Positions 1 through 9,948 are shown, counted from the first letter of the stretch. The stretch is DNA of 64,000 bases from Chromatiaceae bacterium (GCA_024235255.1 JACKMT010000001.1:868001-932000); one strand, 5' to 3'. Program-made: numbers and translations. Notes: generated from the letters alone by a model not told the origin.

Positions 1-147
1 CTGCACCGCTCTCCTTTCATCCCTAACCGGTATTTAACAGCTCGGCATAGTGCAACTGCAATGGTGATTTCAACCCCTGCAATCGGTTAAAACGCTCGCT
101 CCGGGCGACCAGTGAAAGCAGGAAACATGACAAAAATCATATGTTAT

Positions 148-161
148 TTGATTTGAGTCAA
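148..161. promoter_or_regulatory. FNR/DNR-type box upstream of the HAO-like gene
   Basis: The sequence TTGAT-TTGA-GTCAA matches the FNR/DNR consensus TTGAT-N4-ATCAA at 9 of 10 half-site bases. It lies about 230 bp upstream of the octaheme cytochrome start. Near-identical boxes precede the nir and NO-reductase operons in this window, so anaerobic/NO control is likely. The promoter itself was not resolved. Confidence 0.6.
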
Positions 162-390
162 TGCTCTGATCGCAATTATCTTTATCGTGTCGTATGGCTG
201 ATAGAAAGAGTCTCAATATCTTTACCATAACGTCTAAAACAGTGCAGCCAGTGGTTCCAAGAGAAAATGTCGTGAGGGGTGAGTCATGGTTTGCCCCGGT
301 TTAGATAAGACTCAGCAACGGGCACGTGAAGCTAGTGTCCGCTTTGCATCGATCGATAAATAATAAAATTTTTGTTCAAGGAGAGGCGAA

Positions 391-1848
391 GTGAAACTCC
401 AACGTTTATTAGTATCCGCAACTGCCGGTATCTTGTTGGCGATTGGTCAAGCCGGTCTTGCCAACGCAACCGATGCCGCACCGACTAAGACGCTAAGCGA
501 AGACCAGATGGCGCACAAGGATTGCCTTGGGTGTCATGTCAATGTGACACCGGGCATAGTAACGCAACACCTGGGTAGTCCCCACGCCAACACAAAAATC
601 AAACAGGATGAAGTGCGTTGCCACGACTGCCACGGTACCGACCACAATACCATGGATGACTGGGCCAAAGCGGCAATGCCCACCGCCGAGACCTGCGGCG
701 AATGCCACAAGAAACAGATGAAGCAGCATAAGGCAGGCAAACACAATCTCGGCTGGCTGGTCATGAAATCCCAGATCGCCTGGCACGGACAACCCGGTGC
801 GATTACCGAGCAGGGCTATCGCGGCTGTTCCGGCTGCCACAAAATCGGCGAGAAGGGCCTGATGGGCGTTACCGACGGTAATCTGGGCGAGATCAAACAC
901 GATGGCGGTAAAGAAGCCGCCACCTACCGCTACGGCAACGTGCAGTGTGATGCCTGCCATACCCGTCACAGCTTCAAGAAATCCGAGGCAAAAGATCCAA
1001 GAGCGTGTTCGAACTGTCACATGGGATTCGACCATCCCCAATGGGAGATGTACAGCTCATCCAAGCACGGCATCATCTGGGGAATCGAAGGACATGAAGA
1101 GGATGCACGCGCACCCACCTGCCAGGCATGCCATGTCATGGAGGGGGATCACGAGGTAAAGACGCCCTGGGGTTTCCTCGCCTTGCGTATTCCCACCAAA
1201 GCTAACGTGTTGGCATTGATCGATGTTGCCCCGTCGCTTGAAGAACCGCTAAGAAAACTGGCAGCCGCACTGCCTGAAGGCAACTATATAGATGTTGACG
1301 ACGATCCGCAGTGGGTTTTCGACCGTGCACTGATACTGCAGGCAGCCGGTGTGCTGGACGCTTCGCTGCAACCGACCGAACGGTTCGTAGAAATCGTGGT
1401 CCAGGCACAGGCAGCCCGCGGGCCGGATGAGTTCAATCAAATCCGCACCAAGATGAAGGCCAACTGCAACAAGTGCCACGCACAGGGTTTCGTGAACGAG
1501 CACTTCAAGGCTTCAGACGAAATTGTCAAAGCCGCAGACCATGAGTTCGCCAAAGCCATTCAGGCGGTTCAGGGTCTTTACCGAGACGGCATCTTGAAAG
1601 CGCCCGAAGGCTGGAAATATGCACCTGATCTGCTCCAGTACTACGACGCCAAGACCAAGATCGAGCAGGAGCTATATCTGATCATGCTCGAGTATCGGCA
1701 GCGCACCTTCCAAGGCGCATTCCACGTCAGCAACGATTACATGCACTGGTACGGATGGGCCCCGCTGAAAACGGCAGTCAATACCATTCTCGAGGAAGAG
1801 AAGCGGATGCGTGCCGAGCATGAAAGCAAAATGGCGGCCAAACACTGA
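391..1848 (+). CDS. Octaheme c-type cytochrome, hydroxylamine oxidoreductase (HAO) family
   Basis: Periplasmic 485-aa protein with a cleavable signal peptide (about residues 1-26). It carries eight CXXCH heme motifs, at C45, C77, C102, C146, C186, C206, C244 and C359. The heme spacing, the heme-free helical C-terminal third and the closing region (Tyr450, His452, Trp453) fit the HAO/octaheme family, whose members oxidise hydroxylamine or hydrazine, or reduce nitrite or hydroxylamine. Whether the P460-crosslinking Tyr is present cannot be settled without an alignment, so the direction of the reaction is open; in a denitrifying sulfur oxidiser a reductive or detoxifying role is my inference. 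The start is GTG at 391 with GGAGAGG just upstream. It is a single-gene unit: FNR/DNR-type box upstream, strong terminator downstream. No partner cytochrome is adjacent. Confidence 0.85.
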   Translation: MKLQRLLVSATAGILLAIGQAGLANATDAAPTKTLSEDQMAHKDCLGCHVNVTPGIVTQHLGSPHANTKIKQDEVRCHDCHGTDHNTMDDWAKAAMPTAETCGECHKKQMKQHKAGKHNLGWLVMKSQIAWHGQPGAITEQGYRGCSGCHKIGEKGLMGVTDGNLGEIKHDGGKEAATYRYGNVQCDACHTRHSFKKSEAKDPRACSNCHMGFDHPQWEMYSSSKHGIIWGIEGHEEDARAPTCQACHVMEGDHEVKTPWGFLALRIPTKANVLALIDVAPSLEEPLRKLAAALPEGNYIDVDDDPQWVFDRALILQAAGVLDASLQPTERFVEIVVQAQAARGPDEFNQIRTKMKANCNKCHAQGFVNEHFKASDEIVKAADHEFAKAIQAVQGLYRDGILKAPEGWKYAPDLLQYYDAKTKIEQELYLIMLEYRQRTFQGAFHVSNDYMHWYGWAPLKTAVNTILEEEKRMRAEHESKMAAKH

Positions 1849-1885
1849 CCGATGCATTAAAGGCAGGGACGCCTGAAACTACAAC

Positions 1886-1917
1886 GGGTGCAACCTTCGG
1901 GTTGCGCCCTTTTTTTT
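1886..1917 (+). terminator. Rho-independent terminator after the HAO-like gene
   Basis: A 10-bp stem (GGGTGCAACC / GGTTGCGCCC, one G-U pair) closes a TTCG tetraloop and is followed by eight T. It ends the monocistronic octaheme cytochrome transcript. Confidence 0.9.
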
Positions 1918-2663
1918 GGCGTCGCTTCTATACGAATCCTCCTTTGAACTCAAGCGGGAGACAAACGAGCGCTATATTCGTTAACCCAACTCATTTGGGG
2001 TAAAAATCAGTTCGCCGTTTAGTCCGATGAACTTGCGCCTGAGCACAGTGAATGCAACCGCCAGCTCACTGCCTTCCACTCCGCCCGGGAAGTCGCTGGA
2101 GGCTGCATTCACGCGCCAACGCTTCGGGCTCGGCAACACCACCGCGAGCGGCGCCGCCCGAAGGCCGTTGCGCAGCGTGAATCCATCCTCGAAGTAAAGA
2201 TGTTGGTAGCTGACGACATGCGATTGATGACCCCTGTCGGTGAAGCCTGGGATCAATGGTCCGACAGCGCCGGCGTATCGGGTGATTTCATACCAGACCC
2301 GGCACAACCGAACTATTTACACAGGGAAGCGCGTTTTAGCCCTTACTACTTAACGCCCAAGCCGGGGGCGTGGTACTGGTCACCAGTAACGAGATGGAAT
2401 TTAAACGGGTTCCGAAATTGCAGGTTGAGAACCAGGTTTGAATGTGGATCCAGAAAGCGGGGGGCATTACGAGACACAAAAGTTATCGATCGAATCTGAT
2501 CGACAAGATAGATTGGATCTCAGTAAAAAATAAAGGCTAGATCTTTCTGCTCCTCTTCTGCTCCTTTTATATTCCCGGAAGTTTATTGCCATGTCTTGTA
2601 AAGATACATCTTATTTTGGCGATATTCTCTCAGACAGAACTAAATTATTGGCGGAGGCGAACT
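1918..2663. other. Intergenic stretch without a convincing gene
   Basis: About 750 bp between the HAO terminator and oleate hydratase. A 108-codon open frame on the minus strand (1981-2307, TTG start) has no ribosome site and no family I recognise. Frames on the plus strand over 2200-2499 are equally unsupported. It could be a decayed gene. The last 60 bp before 2664 form the leader of the next gene, including GGAGG at about 2653. Confidence 0.4.
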
Positions 2664-4466
2664 ATGATCGGTAGTTACAGAAATGTCATTGCCGCTCGAA
2701 AAGAGGGGATCGAAAAAAAGCGCGCTTATCTTGTCGGCGGCGGCATTGCATCACTGGCAGCAGCAGCCTACCTGATAAGAGATGGCCATATGGCCGGCGA
2801 GCAGATCACCATACTGGAGCAGCTTGATATCAATGGTGGCTGCCTGGATGGCAGTGGTAATGCCATCGATGGTTACCTCATGCGCGGCGGGCGCGAGATG
2901 GAGGCTCACTATGAGTGCACCTGGGATCTTTTTTCTTTCATCCCGGATTTAATGTGCAAAGATCCTGGCGAGGCGCTCACAAACCCGAGACCTGAACTCG
3001 TCTCCGATCCTGAGCGAACCGTTCTGAAGCGGATTCGCGATGTCAACCAATGGGACCCCAACTCCTCAAAATGCCGGTTGATGAGTCACTGCGGCGAACC
3101 GGACCGTGATCCCTCGCTGGGATTGTCGATTGCGCATGTGATGGAACTGACCAAATTGACCCTAGAAACGGAACAGGAATTAGGCGCAATGACCGTGCAG
3201 GAGTTTTTTCCCGACTCTTTCTTCAAGACCAACATGTGGTATTTCTGGACCTCGATGTTCGCCATGGAGACTTGGCACTCGGTGGTGGAGATGCGGCGTT
3301 ACATGCAACGTTTCATGCACCTGATGCCCACGATGAGCACACTGGAACATATTTTATTCACGACCTACAACCAATATGAGTCTATGGTCTTGCCGCTCCA
3401 GACCTGGCTCGGGGACAAGGGCGTTAACTTCGATCTGAACACCCAGGTTACCGATCTGGATATTGACATCGTTAACGGTGAAAAGACCGTTACGGCTATT
3501 CATTTGTTTCGCAGCTCAACCGATAATCGCGAAACGATCACCACGACAGTTGATGACCTGGTATTCGTCACCAATGGTTCAATGACGGAGAATTCCACGG
3601 CAGGCAATACGCATGAGCCCGCTGTTCTAAACCGGGAAGAAGGCGCTTGTTGGGCCCTGTGGAAAAAGATTGCCGCCAAAGATCCAGCGTTTGGCAAGCC
3701 CGAGGTGTTTTGTTCCGATATCGATAAAAGCAAGTTCGTTTCCTTTACTATTACCGCGACCGATTCGCCGATAGCGGATCTGTTAACGGAGTTCACCGGT
3801 GTGGATCCCTATTCTCACAAGGCAGTGACCGGTGGCATCATGACGATCAAGGATTCCAGCTGGCTCATGAGTGCAACCTGTAATCGACAGCCGCAGTACC
3901 GAAGTCAACCCGTCGGTGACTACCAGCCGAAACGGAACAAGGATGAGCCGGACAAAAACGTGCTGGCGATCTGGGCCTACGGTCTGTTTCCGGACAGTAT
4001 GGGTGACTACGTGAAGAAGAAGATGAGTGATTGCACCGGTGAAGAGTTGCTGACCGAACTGCTCTACCATTGGGGAGCCAAAGATCGGATACCTGAAATC
4101 ATGAAGACGGTAAAAGTCATCCCCTGCATGATGCCTTACATCACCAGCCAGTTTTTACCCCGCGTCAAAGGCGACCGGCCAGAGGTGGTTCCAGAAGGAT
4201 GCAGGAATCTCGCGTTTTTAGGACAGTTCACCGAGATCCCCGATGATTGTGTGTTCACCGTCGAGTATTCGGTCCGTTCGGCAATCATGGCCGTTTACAA
4301 GCTGCTTGGTATCACAGACAAAGCGCCACCGGATGTTTTCCCCTCCAAGGACGATGTGCGTGTGATCCTCAAAGCGAGCGAAACCATGTATGGCGGTGAG
4401 ATGCCGGGCGAGTACTTGCTGAAGCACCTGCTGAAAAATACGAGCCTTCATGGTTTGCTGGATTAG
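2664..4466 (+). CDS. ohyA: Oleate hydratase (myosin-cross-reactive antigen family)
   Basis: FAD-dependent enzyme that adds water to the cis-9 double bond of oleic and related unsaturated fatty acids, giving 10-hydroxy fatty acids. The 600-aa length is typical of the family. Near the N-terminus there is a dinucleotide-binding loop GGGIAS followed by the family-typical 'LEQLDINGGCLDGSG' stretch and a MRGGREM motif. The start at 2664 is chosen because GGAGG lies about 8 bp upstream; an in-frame ATG at 2586 has no such site. A secreted patatin-like lipase follows directly, suggesting a small lipid-processing unit: the lipase frees fatty acids and the hydratase modifies or detoxifies them (inference). 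Confidence 0.93.
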   Translation: MIGSYRNVIAARKEGIEKKRAYLVGGGIASLAAAAYLIRDGHMAGEQITILEQLDINGGCLDGSGNAIDGYLMRGGREMEAHYECTWDLFSFIPDLMCKDPGEALTNPRPELVSDPERTVLKRIRDVNQWDPNSSKCRLMSHCGEPDRDPSLGLSIAHVMELTKLTLETEQELGAMTVQEFFPDSFFKTNMWYFWTSMFAMETWHSVVEMRRYMQRFMHLMPTMSTLEHILFTTYNQYESMVLPLQTWLGDKGVNFDLNTQVTDLDIDIVNGEKTVTAIHLFRSSTDNRETITTTVDDLVFVTNGSMTENSTAGNTHEPAVLNREEGACWALWKKIAAKDPAFGKPEVFCSDIDKSKFVSFTITATDSPIADLLTEFTGVDPYSHKAVTGGIMTIKDSSWLMSATCNRQPQYRSQPVGDYQPKRNKDEPDKNVLAIWAYGLFPDSMGDYVKKKMSDCTGEELLTELLYHWGAKDRIPEIMKTVKVIPCMMPYITSQFLPRVKGDRPEVVPEGCRNLAFLGQFTEIPDDCVFTVEYSVRSAIMAVYKLLGITDKAPPDVFPSKDDVRVILKASETMYGGEMPGEYLLKHLLKNTSLHGLLD

Positions 4467-4491
4467 CGGCGCAAGTACATTACAAGTCTTG

Positions 4492-5727
4492 ATGATGAAA
4501 ACCGGAAAAGCCCGGGCCGTTCTTCTCTCGGTTATTGCCTTAAGCATTTCCAGTGCAACGGGGCTGACCAATGAGGTCAGCACAAAACCTCCTACGGCTA
4601 AAACCATCATTCTGGCCATTGATGGCGGCGGCATTAAAGGCGTTATACCCGCGACTTTTATTCGACATATTGAATCATCGCTGGGGAAACCGTCGTACCA
4701 GCTATTCGATATCATCGGCGGAACGTCTACCGGCGGCATTATCGCCGCCGCCCTGACCACCCCCAGAGAAAACACAGGCAAACCCTATGCTGCGAGTGAG
4801 TTAGTCGATATCTACCTCAAGGATGGTAATCAAATCTTCCTGGCTCAGCGTTGTGAGATTGCACAATGCGCGACCTACTATGCCGACAACGGTAGTGGAA
4901 GCGGAATTGAACCTTATATGCGCAAGATGTATGGCTACGATGTCTCGCTCGTTAACAGCCGCAATTCAATGCAATCTTTACCGGGAAACCGCGTCAAGCA
5001 CATGTTCACGACGTCGTACATCGTGAACAACAGCCAGAATAAAGTATCTCCACCCGTCCGTGGCAGAAACTTCGGTCCCTATCTTTTTAACTGGTTCGAT
5101 GCGGTTAATCGGCCTGCTACAGATAACTATGCTGTGTGGGAAGCCGCCAGGGGAACGAGTGCCGCACCCACCTATTTCCCGATTGCCCATGTCGGGGGTG
5201 GAGTCTTACCCAGGTCATCAGCGGCCAACAAATGGGTCGTGGATGGTGGCACCATGTCGAATAATCCGGCTGTCTGGGGTGTAACGGAAGCCTTGAGAAC
5301 CGGTATGGCCTTGCGTCTGGAAGACATCATTGTGATTTCCCTGGGAACCGGAATCTATGAAGGTGGCGCAGGTGTCGGCATTAATAGTAATGCAGTAAAG
5401 GATATCGTTCCTGAAGATGGTAACTGGAGCACGCTGCCCTGGATGGTCGAGAAACTGGACGACCTTGAAGGCGCCGATCACAGAAGAGGGGCATTGATGA
5501 GCAATATTCTGGAAGCCGTTCAGTCGGCCACTAACAGCCAGTTGACAGCATTGAAACAGGTAGGGCTCAAGTATTTTCGCCTGGAACCCAAACTCACCTA
5601 CAGTCAAAGCCAGATGGATAATATCGATCCGAACAATATCCAGTCTTTAATGACAGCTACCAATGTCTACCTAAAGGGTGAAGGTGCCGCAATTTTTGAG
5701 GCGGTTATTCATGAATTGCGGGAATGA
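4492..5727 (+). CDS. Secreted patatin-like phospholipase
   Basis: Patatin-family acyl hydrolase with a Ser-Asp dyad. The oxyanion loop DGGGIKG, the nucleophile elbow GTSTG and the catalytic Asp motif (VVDGGTMSNNPA) appear in the expected order. The first about 24 residues after the ATG pair at 4492/4495 form a signal peptide, so the enzyme is probably exported. The start is uncertain: an upstream in-frame start at 4450 would overlap ohyA by 17 bp but would bury the signal peptide. It is co-oriented with oleate hydratase and likely co-transcribed. Patatin-like proteins act on phospholipids or neutral lipids; the substrate is not inferable here. Confidence 0.88.
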   Translation: MMKTGKARAVLLSVIALSISSATGLTNEVSTKPPTAKTIILAIDGGGIKGVIPATFIRHIESSLGKPSYQLFDIIGGTSTGGIIAAALTTPRENTGKPYAASELVDIYLKDGNQIFLAQRCEIAQCATYYADNGSGSGIEPYMRKMYGYDVSLVNSRNSMQSLPGNRVKHMFTTSYIVNNSQNKVSPPVRGRNFGPYLFNWFDAVNRPATDNYAVWEAARGTSAAPTYFPIAHVGGGVLPRSSAANKWVVDGGTMSNNPAVWGVTEALRTGMALRLEDIIVISLGTGIYEGGAGVGINSNAVKDIVPEDGNWSTLPWMVEKLDDLEGADHRRGALMSNILEAVQSATNSQLTALKQVGLKYFRLEPKLTYSQSQMDNIDPNNIQSLMTATNVYLKGEGAAIFEAVIHELRE

Positions 5728-5958
5728 GTTTCAACTTGAACTGATGACAAGGAAATTCAATACCCATTGACGTAACTGATTCTTACACTATTGATATATC
5801 TATTCACCTGACTTTCCGGCATATCGGGTCATTTCCGAAATCAGCATCATCGGTACCCGCTCCCCCGCCGGAGAACGGGAAACTGGCATTTTAGGTTGAA
5901 ACAGGGTATGAGACTGTACAAGCAGAAGACAAGCCGTCGGTGAATATAAATCGAAATC

Positions 5959-6987
5959 ATGGATACAACCACTTCGCTGCAAGAAACAGAGTTCCATCTT
6001 AAATCCACCTTCTGGCTTTCCGTCACTGCCGGCACCCTGGTATTGCCTTTTGCTTATTATCACCTGACCTATCAACACCAGGGGATCGGTATCGGCGCGG
6101 TGATTACCTCGGTGAGTCTTTACCTGGTCGCCTGGCTCTGTTACCGGAAGAGCTATAAAACCATTTATACGTTCATTTGGCTGACCCCTTTTACCACTTT
6201 TTTTGTCGCTTATCTTATGAATAAGATCGGCATAAGCGGCACCTACTGGTGTTATTGTACGGTACTGCTGTATTACTTCATGATGTCGGAGCGGCAGGCA
6301 TGGATGTCCAATATCTTGTTTGTACTGGTCAATCTACCCATTGTATGGCAGCTTCTGGAGACAGCCGAAGCCATTCGGTTCACGGTCACCTTCCTGTTGG
6401 TCTGTGCTTATTCGGCCATTTTTCTGCATGTCATTAGCTGGCAATACAGCGAACTGACCCATCAGGCGATTACAGACAAGCTCACCGGTCTGCACAACAG
6501 AATGCTGCTTCAGGACTCCTTGACACAGGCGATCCATCAAACCAATCGGACCGATACGTCGTTCACGCTCATCATCATAGACATCGATCATTTCAAGCAG
6601 ATCAACGACGAACTGGGCCATGATACGGGCGATCAGGTCTTGATACAGCTGGGCGTGTTTTTAAAGCGCTTCTTCCGAGAAAGTGACAAGGTATTCAGAA
6701 TCGGCGGGGAGGAGTTTTTGATACTGGCCTACAATACCGACGAAAATGATTGTGTCAACATGGCGGAACAACTGCGAGCTAAGATTGAAAATCTTTCGTT
6801 AATACCCGACCGAAAGGTAACCGTCAGTATCGGTGTGGCCGGCCGGGGTACCGCAAAAGACTGGAAGCAATGGATGAAGGCCTGCGACCAGAATCTGTAT
6901 GAAGCCAAGAATAATGGTCGGAACCAGGTAGCTGCTGGTTCAGGTATTCAATCTGAACAAAATGATTTCGCACTGTTTAAAAGATAG
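5959..6987 (+). CDS. Membrane-bound diguanylate cyclase (GGDEF)
   Basis: Makes cyclic di-GMP from two GTP. The N-terminal about 165 residues contain around five to six hydrophobic helices forming a membrane sensory region with no recognised domain. The GGDEF domain follows from about residue 170, with DKLTGLHNR at its start and the active GGEEF signature at 249-253. An intact inhibitory I-site RESD sits at 240-243, five residues before GGEEF, so product feedback is expected. ATG at 5959; no strong ribosome site is visible. It stands alone, and no effector or phosphodiesterase lies nearby. Confidence 0.92.
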   Translation: MDTTTSLQETEFHLKSTFWLSVTAGTLVLPFAYYHLTYQHQGIGIGAVITSVSLYLVAWLCYRKSYKTIYTFIWLTPFTTFFVAYLMNKIGISGTYWCYCTVLLYYFMMSERQAWMSNILFVLVNLPIVWQLLETAEAIRFTVTFLLVCAYSAIFLHVISWQYSELTHQAITDKLTGLHNRMLLQDSLTQAIHQTNRTDTSFTLIIIDIDHFKQINDELGHDTGDQVLIQLGVFLKRFFRESDKVFRIGGEEFLILAYNTDENDCVNMAEQLRAKIENLSLIPDRKVTVSIGVAGRGTAKDWKQWMKACDQNLYEAKNNGRNQVAAGSGIQSEQNDFALFKR

Positions 6988-7110
6988 ACCTGACTCTGTT
7001 TTTCCTTAATTATCGAATGCCAATTTTCAGGGTCAGAGTAAAAACTTAAATACCTCAACGCAAGTCAAGGACCAGTTAACAATATCTGGGCGAAATCAAC
7101 TCCTCGCGGG

Positions 7111-7140
7111 AGCGTTCGCAGCGTAAGTCGAGCGAACGCT
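7111..7140. repeat. Short perfect inverted repeat between convergent genes
   Basis: AGCGTTCGC and GCGAACGCT pair over 9 bp around a 12-base loop, between the converging diguanylate cyclase and hemerythrin genes. No T tract follows, so it is not a standard terminator. Confidence 0.45.
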
Positions 7141-7261
7141 TCGATGAGCGCACCGAACAAATGATTCCGCCAAAAAGTTTTTCCAGCATAGCAGCCAACT
7201 ACCTGTCGCCGCGACTTCTCCCTGCTGCTGGGGACTAATTGAAACAACACTCAAAGCGGTG

Positions 7262-7816
7262 CTACTTGCTGAGATAGGGTCCGTATTTCTTGTCGGTTCC
7301 ATTGATATGATCGAGCAGCCAGTCGCTAAGGAAATTGGCTACCCCATCAAGCGCTTCGTGGCCTTTCTGTCGGTACTGTTCCTGAAACACACGTACCTTA
7401 GCGATCATCATCTGATGAATATTTTTATGTTCCTCCAGATCGGGATAGCCAGCCTCCTCCATCATCTTCTCTTCCCGCTCAAAATGGTATTTCGTGTAAT
7501 CCACCAATTCGTTAAGTGCCTGACGTTCGAACTCTTCGCCAGTGTGGTATTTATAGGCCGTCTGAAATCGATTGAGCAGTTCGATGAGGCGCTTGTGGTC
7601 ATCGTCAAGTTCATCTACACCTACAGTGTAAGACTCCTTCCATTCAACACGATCCCGGGATGCTACCCACCGATAAACATATACGATGGCAATCAATATA
7701 CCGATTAAAATCCAGGGAACCGGATTAGCGGCTCCAAAAAGAAAACCCAGACCGACAGCCACGATAAGAAGACCGATGATTGCAGCCAGAACCAATGCGT
7801 TAATATTTTTTTTCAT
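7262..7816 (-). CDS. Membrane-anchored bacteriohemerythrin
   Basis: A four-helix diiron protein that binds O2, and in some bacteria NO, on the inner membrane. Two hydrophobic helices (about residues 7-29 and 33-49) precede a hemerythrin domain. All seven iron ligands can be placed: H74, H111, E115, H130, H134, H170 and D175. Length 184 aa. It diverges from nirS across a 500-bp region with two FNR/DNR-like boxes, the nearer one about 135 bp upstream of this gene. The context points to NO or O2 buffering or sensing for denitrification (inference). Confidence 0.9.
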   Translation of the reverse strand: MKKNINALVLAAIIGLLIVAVGLGFLFGAANPVPWILIGILIAIVYVYRWVASRDRVEWKESYTVGVDELDDDHKRLIELLNRFQTAYKYHTGEEFERQALNELVDYTKYHFEREEKMMEEAGYPDLEEHKNIHQMMIAKVRVFQEQYRQKGHEALDGVANFLSDWLLDHINGTDKKYGPYLSK

Positions 7817-7951
7817 AACTCTTTTCCGATAGAAAAATCGTGGCTGTAACTCATTCTTGATAAGGAAACATTAGTGCTGCCTCTGTCCCTCGCGCTTAAT
7901 TGAATCCAACCCTCCCGCTTAAATTATAATTAACCAAATAAACGGGATTTG

Positions 7952-7965
7952 CTGATCTGGATCAA
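7952..7965. promoter_or_regulatory. FNR/DNR-like box in the hemerythrin-nirS divergence
   Basis: CTGAT-CTGG-ATCAA matches the consensus at 9 of 10 half-site bases. It is closer to the hemerythrin start (about 135 bp) than to nirS and probably serves the minus-strand gene. Confidence 0.5.
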
Positions 7966-8194
7966 TATATAAACCGAACCTCAATCAGATCCGTTCGTTC
8001 AGCCAAACCTGATATGCAAACTAATGTAAACGAATTTCAGCTTGATATTATATATAATAATATTATTATTTTTATAAATTTAGTTTAAGGAAAACATTGA
8101 AACACTATCCAGCCCCCTCTCCCAGCGCCCACCTACTCGCTAAGCGCCAATCCACAGCAAAAAGGTAATAATTACAGCTTCCAGTCCCCTTTCT

Positions 8195-8208
8195 TTGATG
8201 TAAGTCAA
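8195..8208. promoter_or_regulatory. FNR/DNR box upstream of nirS
   Basis: TTGAT-GTAA-GTCAA, 9 of 10 half-site bases, centred about 120 bp before the nirS start. It follows a very AT-rich tract (8040-8095). This is the expected position for anaerobic/NO activation of nirS. Confidence 0.7.
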
Positions 8209-8319
8209 AGACGTTTTTGTCGTGCTATTAGATGTTATCGGCTCCGGTGAATGAGCTTTGGAAATGTCGTTTGCCCTCGTTCTTTTCTTTGCAACAGAAA
8301 TTGATTGGGGATTGCCTTG

Positions 8320-9948
8320 ATGAAAAAAATGAAATTCGGTCTGTCCGCTCTGGGAGTCGCCGTAAGCGTCGCATTGACGGGTCTCTCCGTAAACGTATCC
8401 GCCGCCGAACCTACCCTCTCTAAAGAGGATTTTGAAAAAGCTAAAACTATCTACTTCCAGCGTTGTGCCGGCTGCCACGGTACCTTGCGCAAAGGTGCCA
8501 CGGGTAAGAGCCTGGAACCGGAAAACACAATGAAGCTCGGCCAGGAACGTCTGGAAAAAATTATCTCCTTCGGCACCGAAGGGGGCATGAACAATTTCGA
8601 TGACATCATGCCGGCGGAAGATATCAAGTTGATGGCCACCTATGTTCAGATGGAGCCGCCGATTCCACCGGAGATGGACATCGCACTGATGAAGGAGCGT
8701 CGTCAGGTTTTCGTGGAACCAAAAGACTATCCAACCAAGCCGCTTCATGGCCGCAACTGGGAGAACTTCTTCCTGGTTATCGAGCGTGACGTCGGTAAGA
8801 TCGCGGTTATCGATGGCGATACCAAAGAGGTGGTCGCCCACGTGCCGACCGGCTATGCGGTGCACGTACTCAAAGCCGCCGAACATCACAACAAGCTGCA
8901 CTCCGAGAATCCCGGTCGCTTCTGGTACACAATGGGCCGCGATGGCAAACTGACCAAGATCGATCTATGGCAGATGCCGGACAAGATGAAAGTCGCCGAA
9001 GTGCAGATCGCTTATGATGCACGTGACGTTGCTGTATCTGGCGACGGCAAATATGTCGTCGGCGGTGGCTACTGGCCACCACACTTCGTGATCGTCGATG
9101 CCGTTAGCATGGAACCGCTGAAAGTGGTCTCCTCACGCGGCGTCAATGTGGATGGCAAATATGTCAACGAGTCCCGCGTTGCGGCCGTCTACGACACGCC
9201 CAACCAATCGAGTTGGTTGGTTTCGATGAAGGAGCTGGGTCAGATGTGGCAGGTCGACTACACCGACCTGAACAATCTGAAGATCGTCAAGATGGATACC
9301 GCCAAGTTTCTGCATGACGGTTTCTACGACCCAACCGGCCGCTACTTCCAGATAGCCGCCAACGCCTCCAACAAGATGGTCGTGGTGGATACCGAAACCC
9401 AGAAACTGGAAGCGCTGATCGACGTCGACAAACTGCCTCATCCAGGCCCCGGCGCCAACTGGATGGACGAGAAGTGCGGTCCGGTCGGCGGCACCACTCA
9501 CTTGGGCGTCGGCAAGGTTACCGTCTGGGGCAACGACCCGGCTGGTCATAAAGATCAGGCGTGGAAGATCTGCTACGAAGTGGAGACCGACGGTCCCGGC
9601 CTGTTCATTCGCACCCATCCGAACAGCGACTATGTCTGGGCTGACCAGACAAAACATCCTGAACCCGAAGTTCAACAGTCCATTCAGGTCATCGACAAGA
9701 AGACCCGTGAAATCGTCAAGACCATTCGTCTGACCGACAAGCCCGGTTACGCCACAGTGCATTCCGAGTTCAACAACGATGGATCAGAGGTCTGGGTATC
9801 GGTTTGGAACCGCAAGGACAGTAAAGAGCCGAACGGTGAGATTATCATCTTCGACGCCAAGACCCTGGAAGAGAAGGCCCGCGTTAAAGGTCTGTATGCA
9901 CCGACCGGTAAGTTCAACGTCCACAATCGCGTCAATCACGTAACCTGA
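8320..9948 (+). CDS. nirS: Cytochrome cd1 nitrite reductase
   Basis: Periplasmic homodimeric enzyme reducing nitrite to NO, the defining step of denitrification. A signal peptide is followed by the cytochrome c domain with one CAGCH motif (C49-H53 from this start), then the eight-bladed propeller that holds heme d1 (strings such as VHVLKAAEHHN, VGGTTHLG and YATVHSEF). ATG at 8320 is preferred over 8305 because GGGG lies about 9 bp upstream and the signal peptide then starts at once. Length 542 aa, normal for NirS. FNR/DNR box upstream, strong terminator downstream, so it can be transcribed alone. The heme d1 assembly genes follow within 10 kb. Confidence 0.97.
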   Translation: MKKMKFGLSALGVAVSVALTGLSVNVSAAEPTLSKEDFEKAKTIYFQRCAGCHGTLRKGATGKSLEPENTMKLGQERLEKIISFGTEGGMNNFDDIMPAEDIKLMATYVQMEPPIPPEMDIALMKERRQVFVEPKDYPTKPLHGRNWENFFLVIERDVGKIAVIDGDTKEVVAHVPTGYAVHVLKAAEHHNKLHSENPGRFWYTMGRDGKLTKIDLWQMPDKMKVAEVQIAYDARDVAVSGDGKYVVGGGYWPPHFVIVDAVSMEPLKVVSSRGVNVDGKYVNESRVAAVYDTPNQSSWLVSMKELGQMWQVDYTDLNNLKIVKMDTAKFLHDGFYDPTGRYFQIAANASNKMVVVDTETQKLEALIDVDKLPHPGPGANWMDEKCGPVGGTTHLGVGKVTVWGNDPAGHKDQAWKICYEVETDGPGLFIRTHPNSDYVWADQTKHPEPEVQQSIQVIDKKTREIVKTIRLTDKPGYATVHSEFNNDGSEVWVSVWNRKDSKEPNGEIIIFDAKTLEEKARVKGLYAPTGKFNVHNRVNHVT

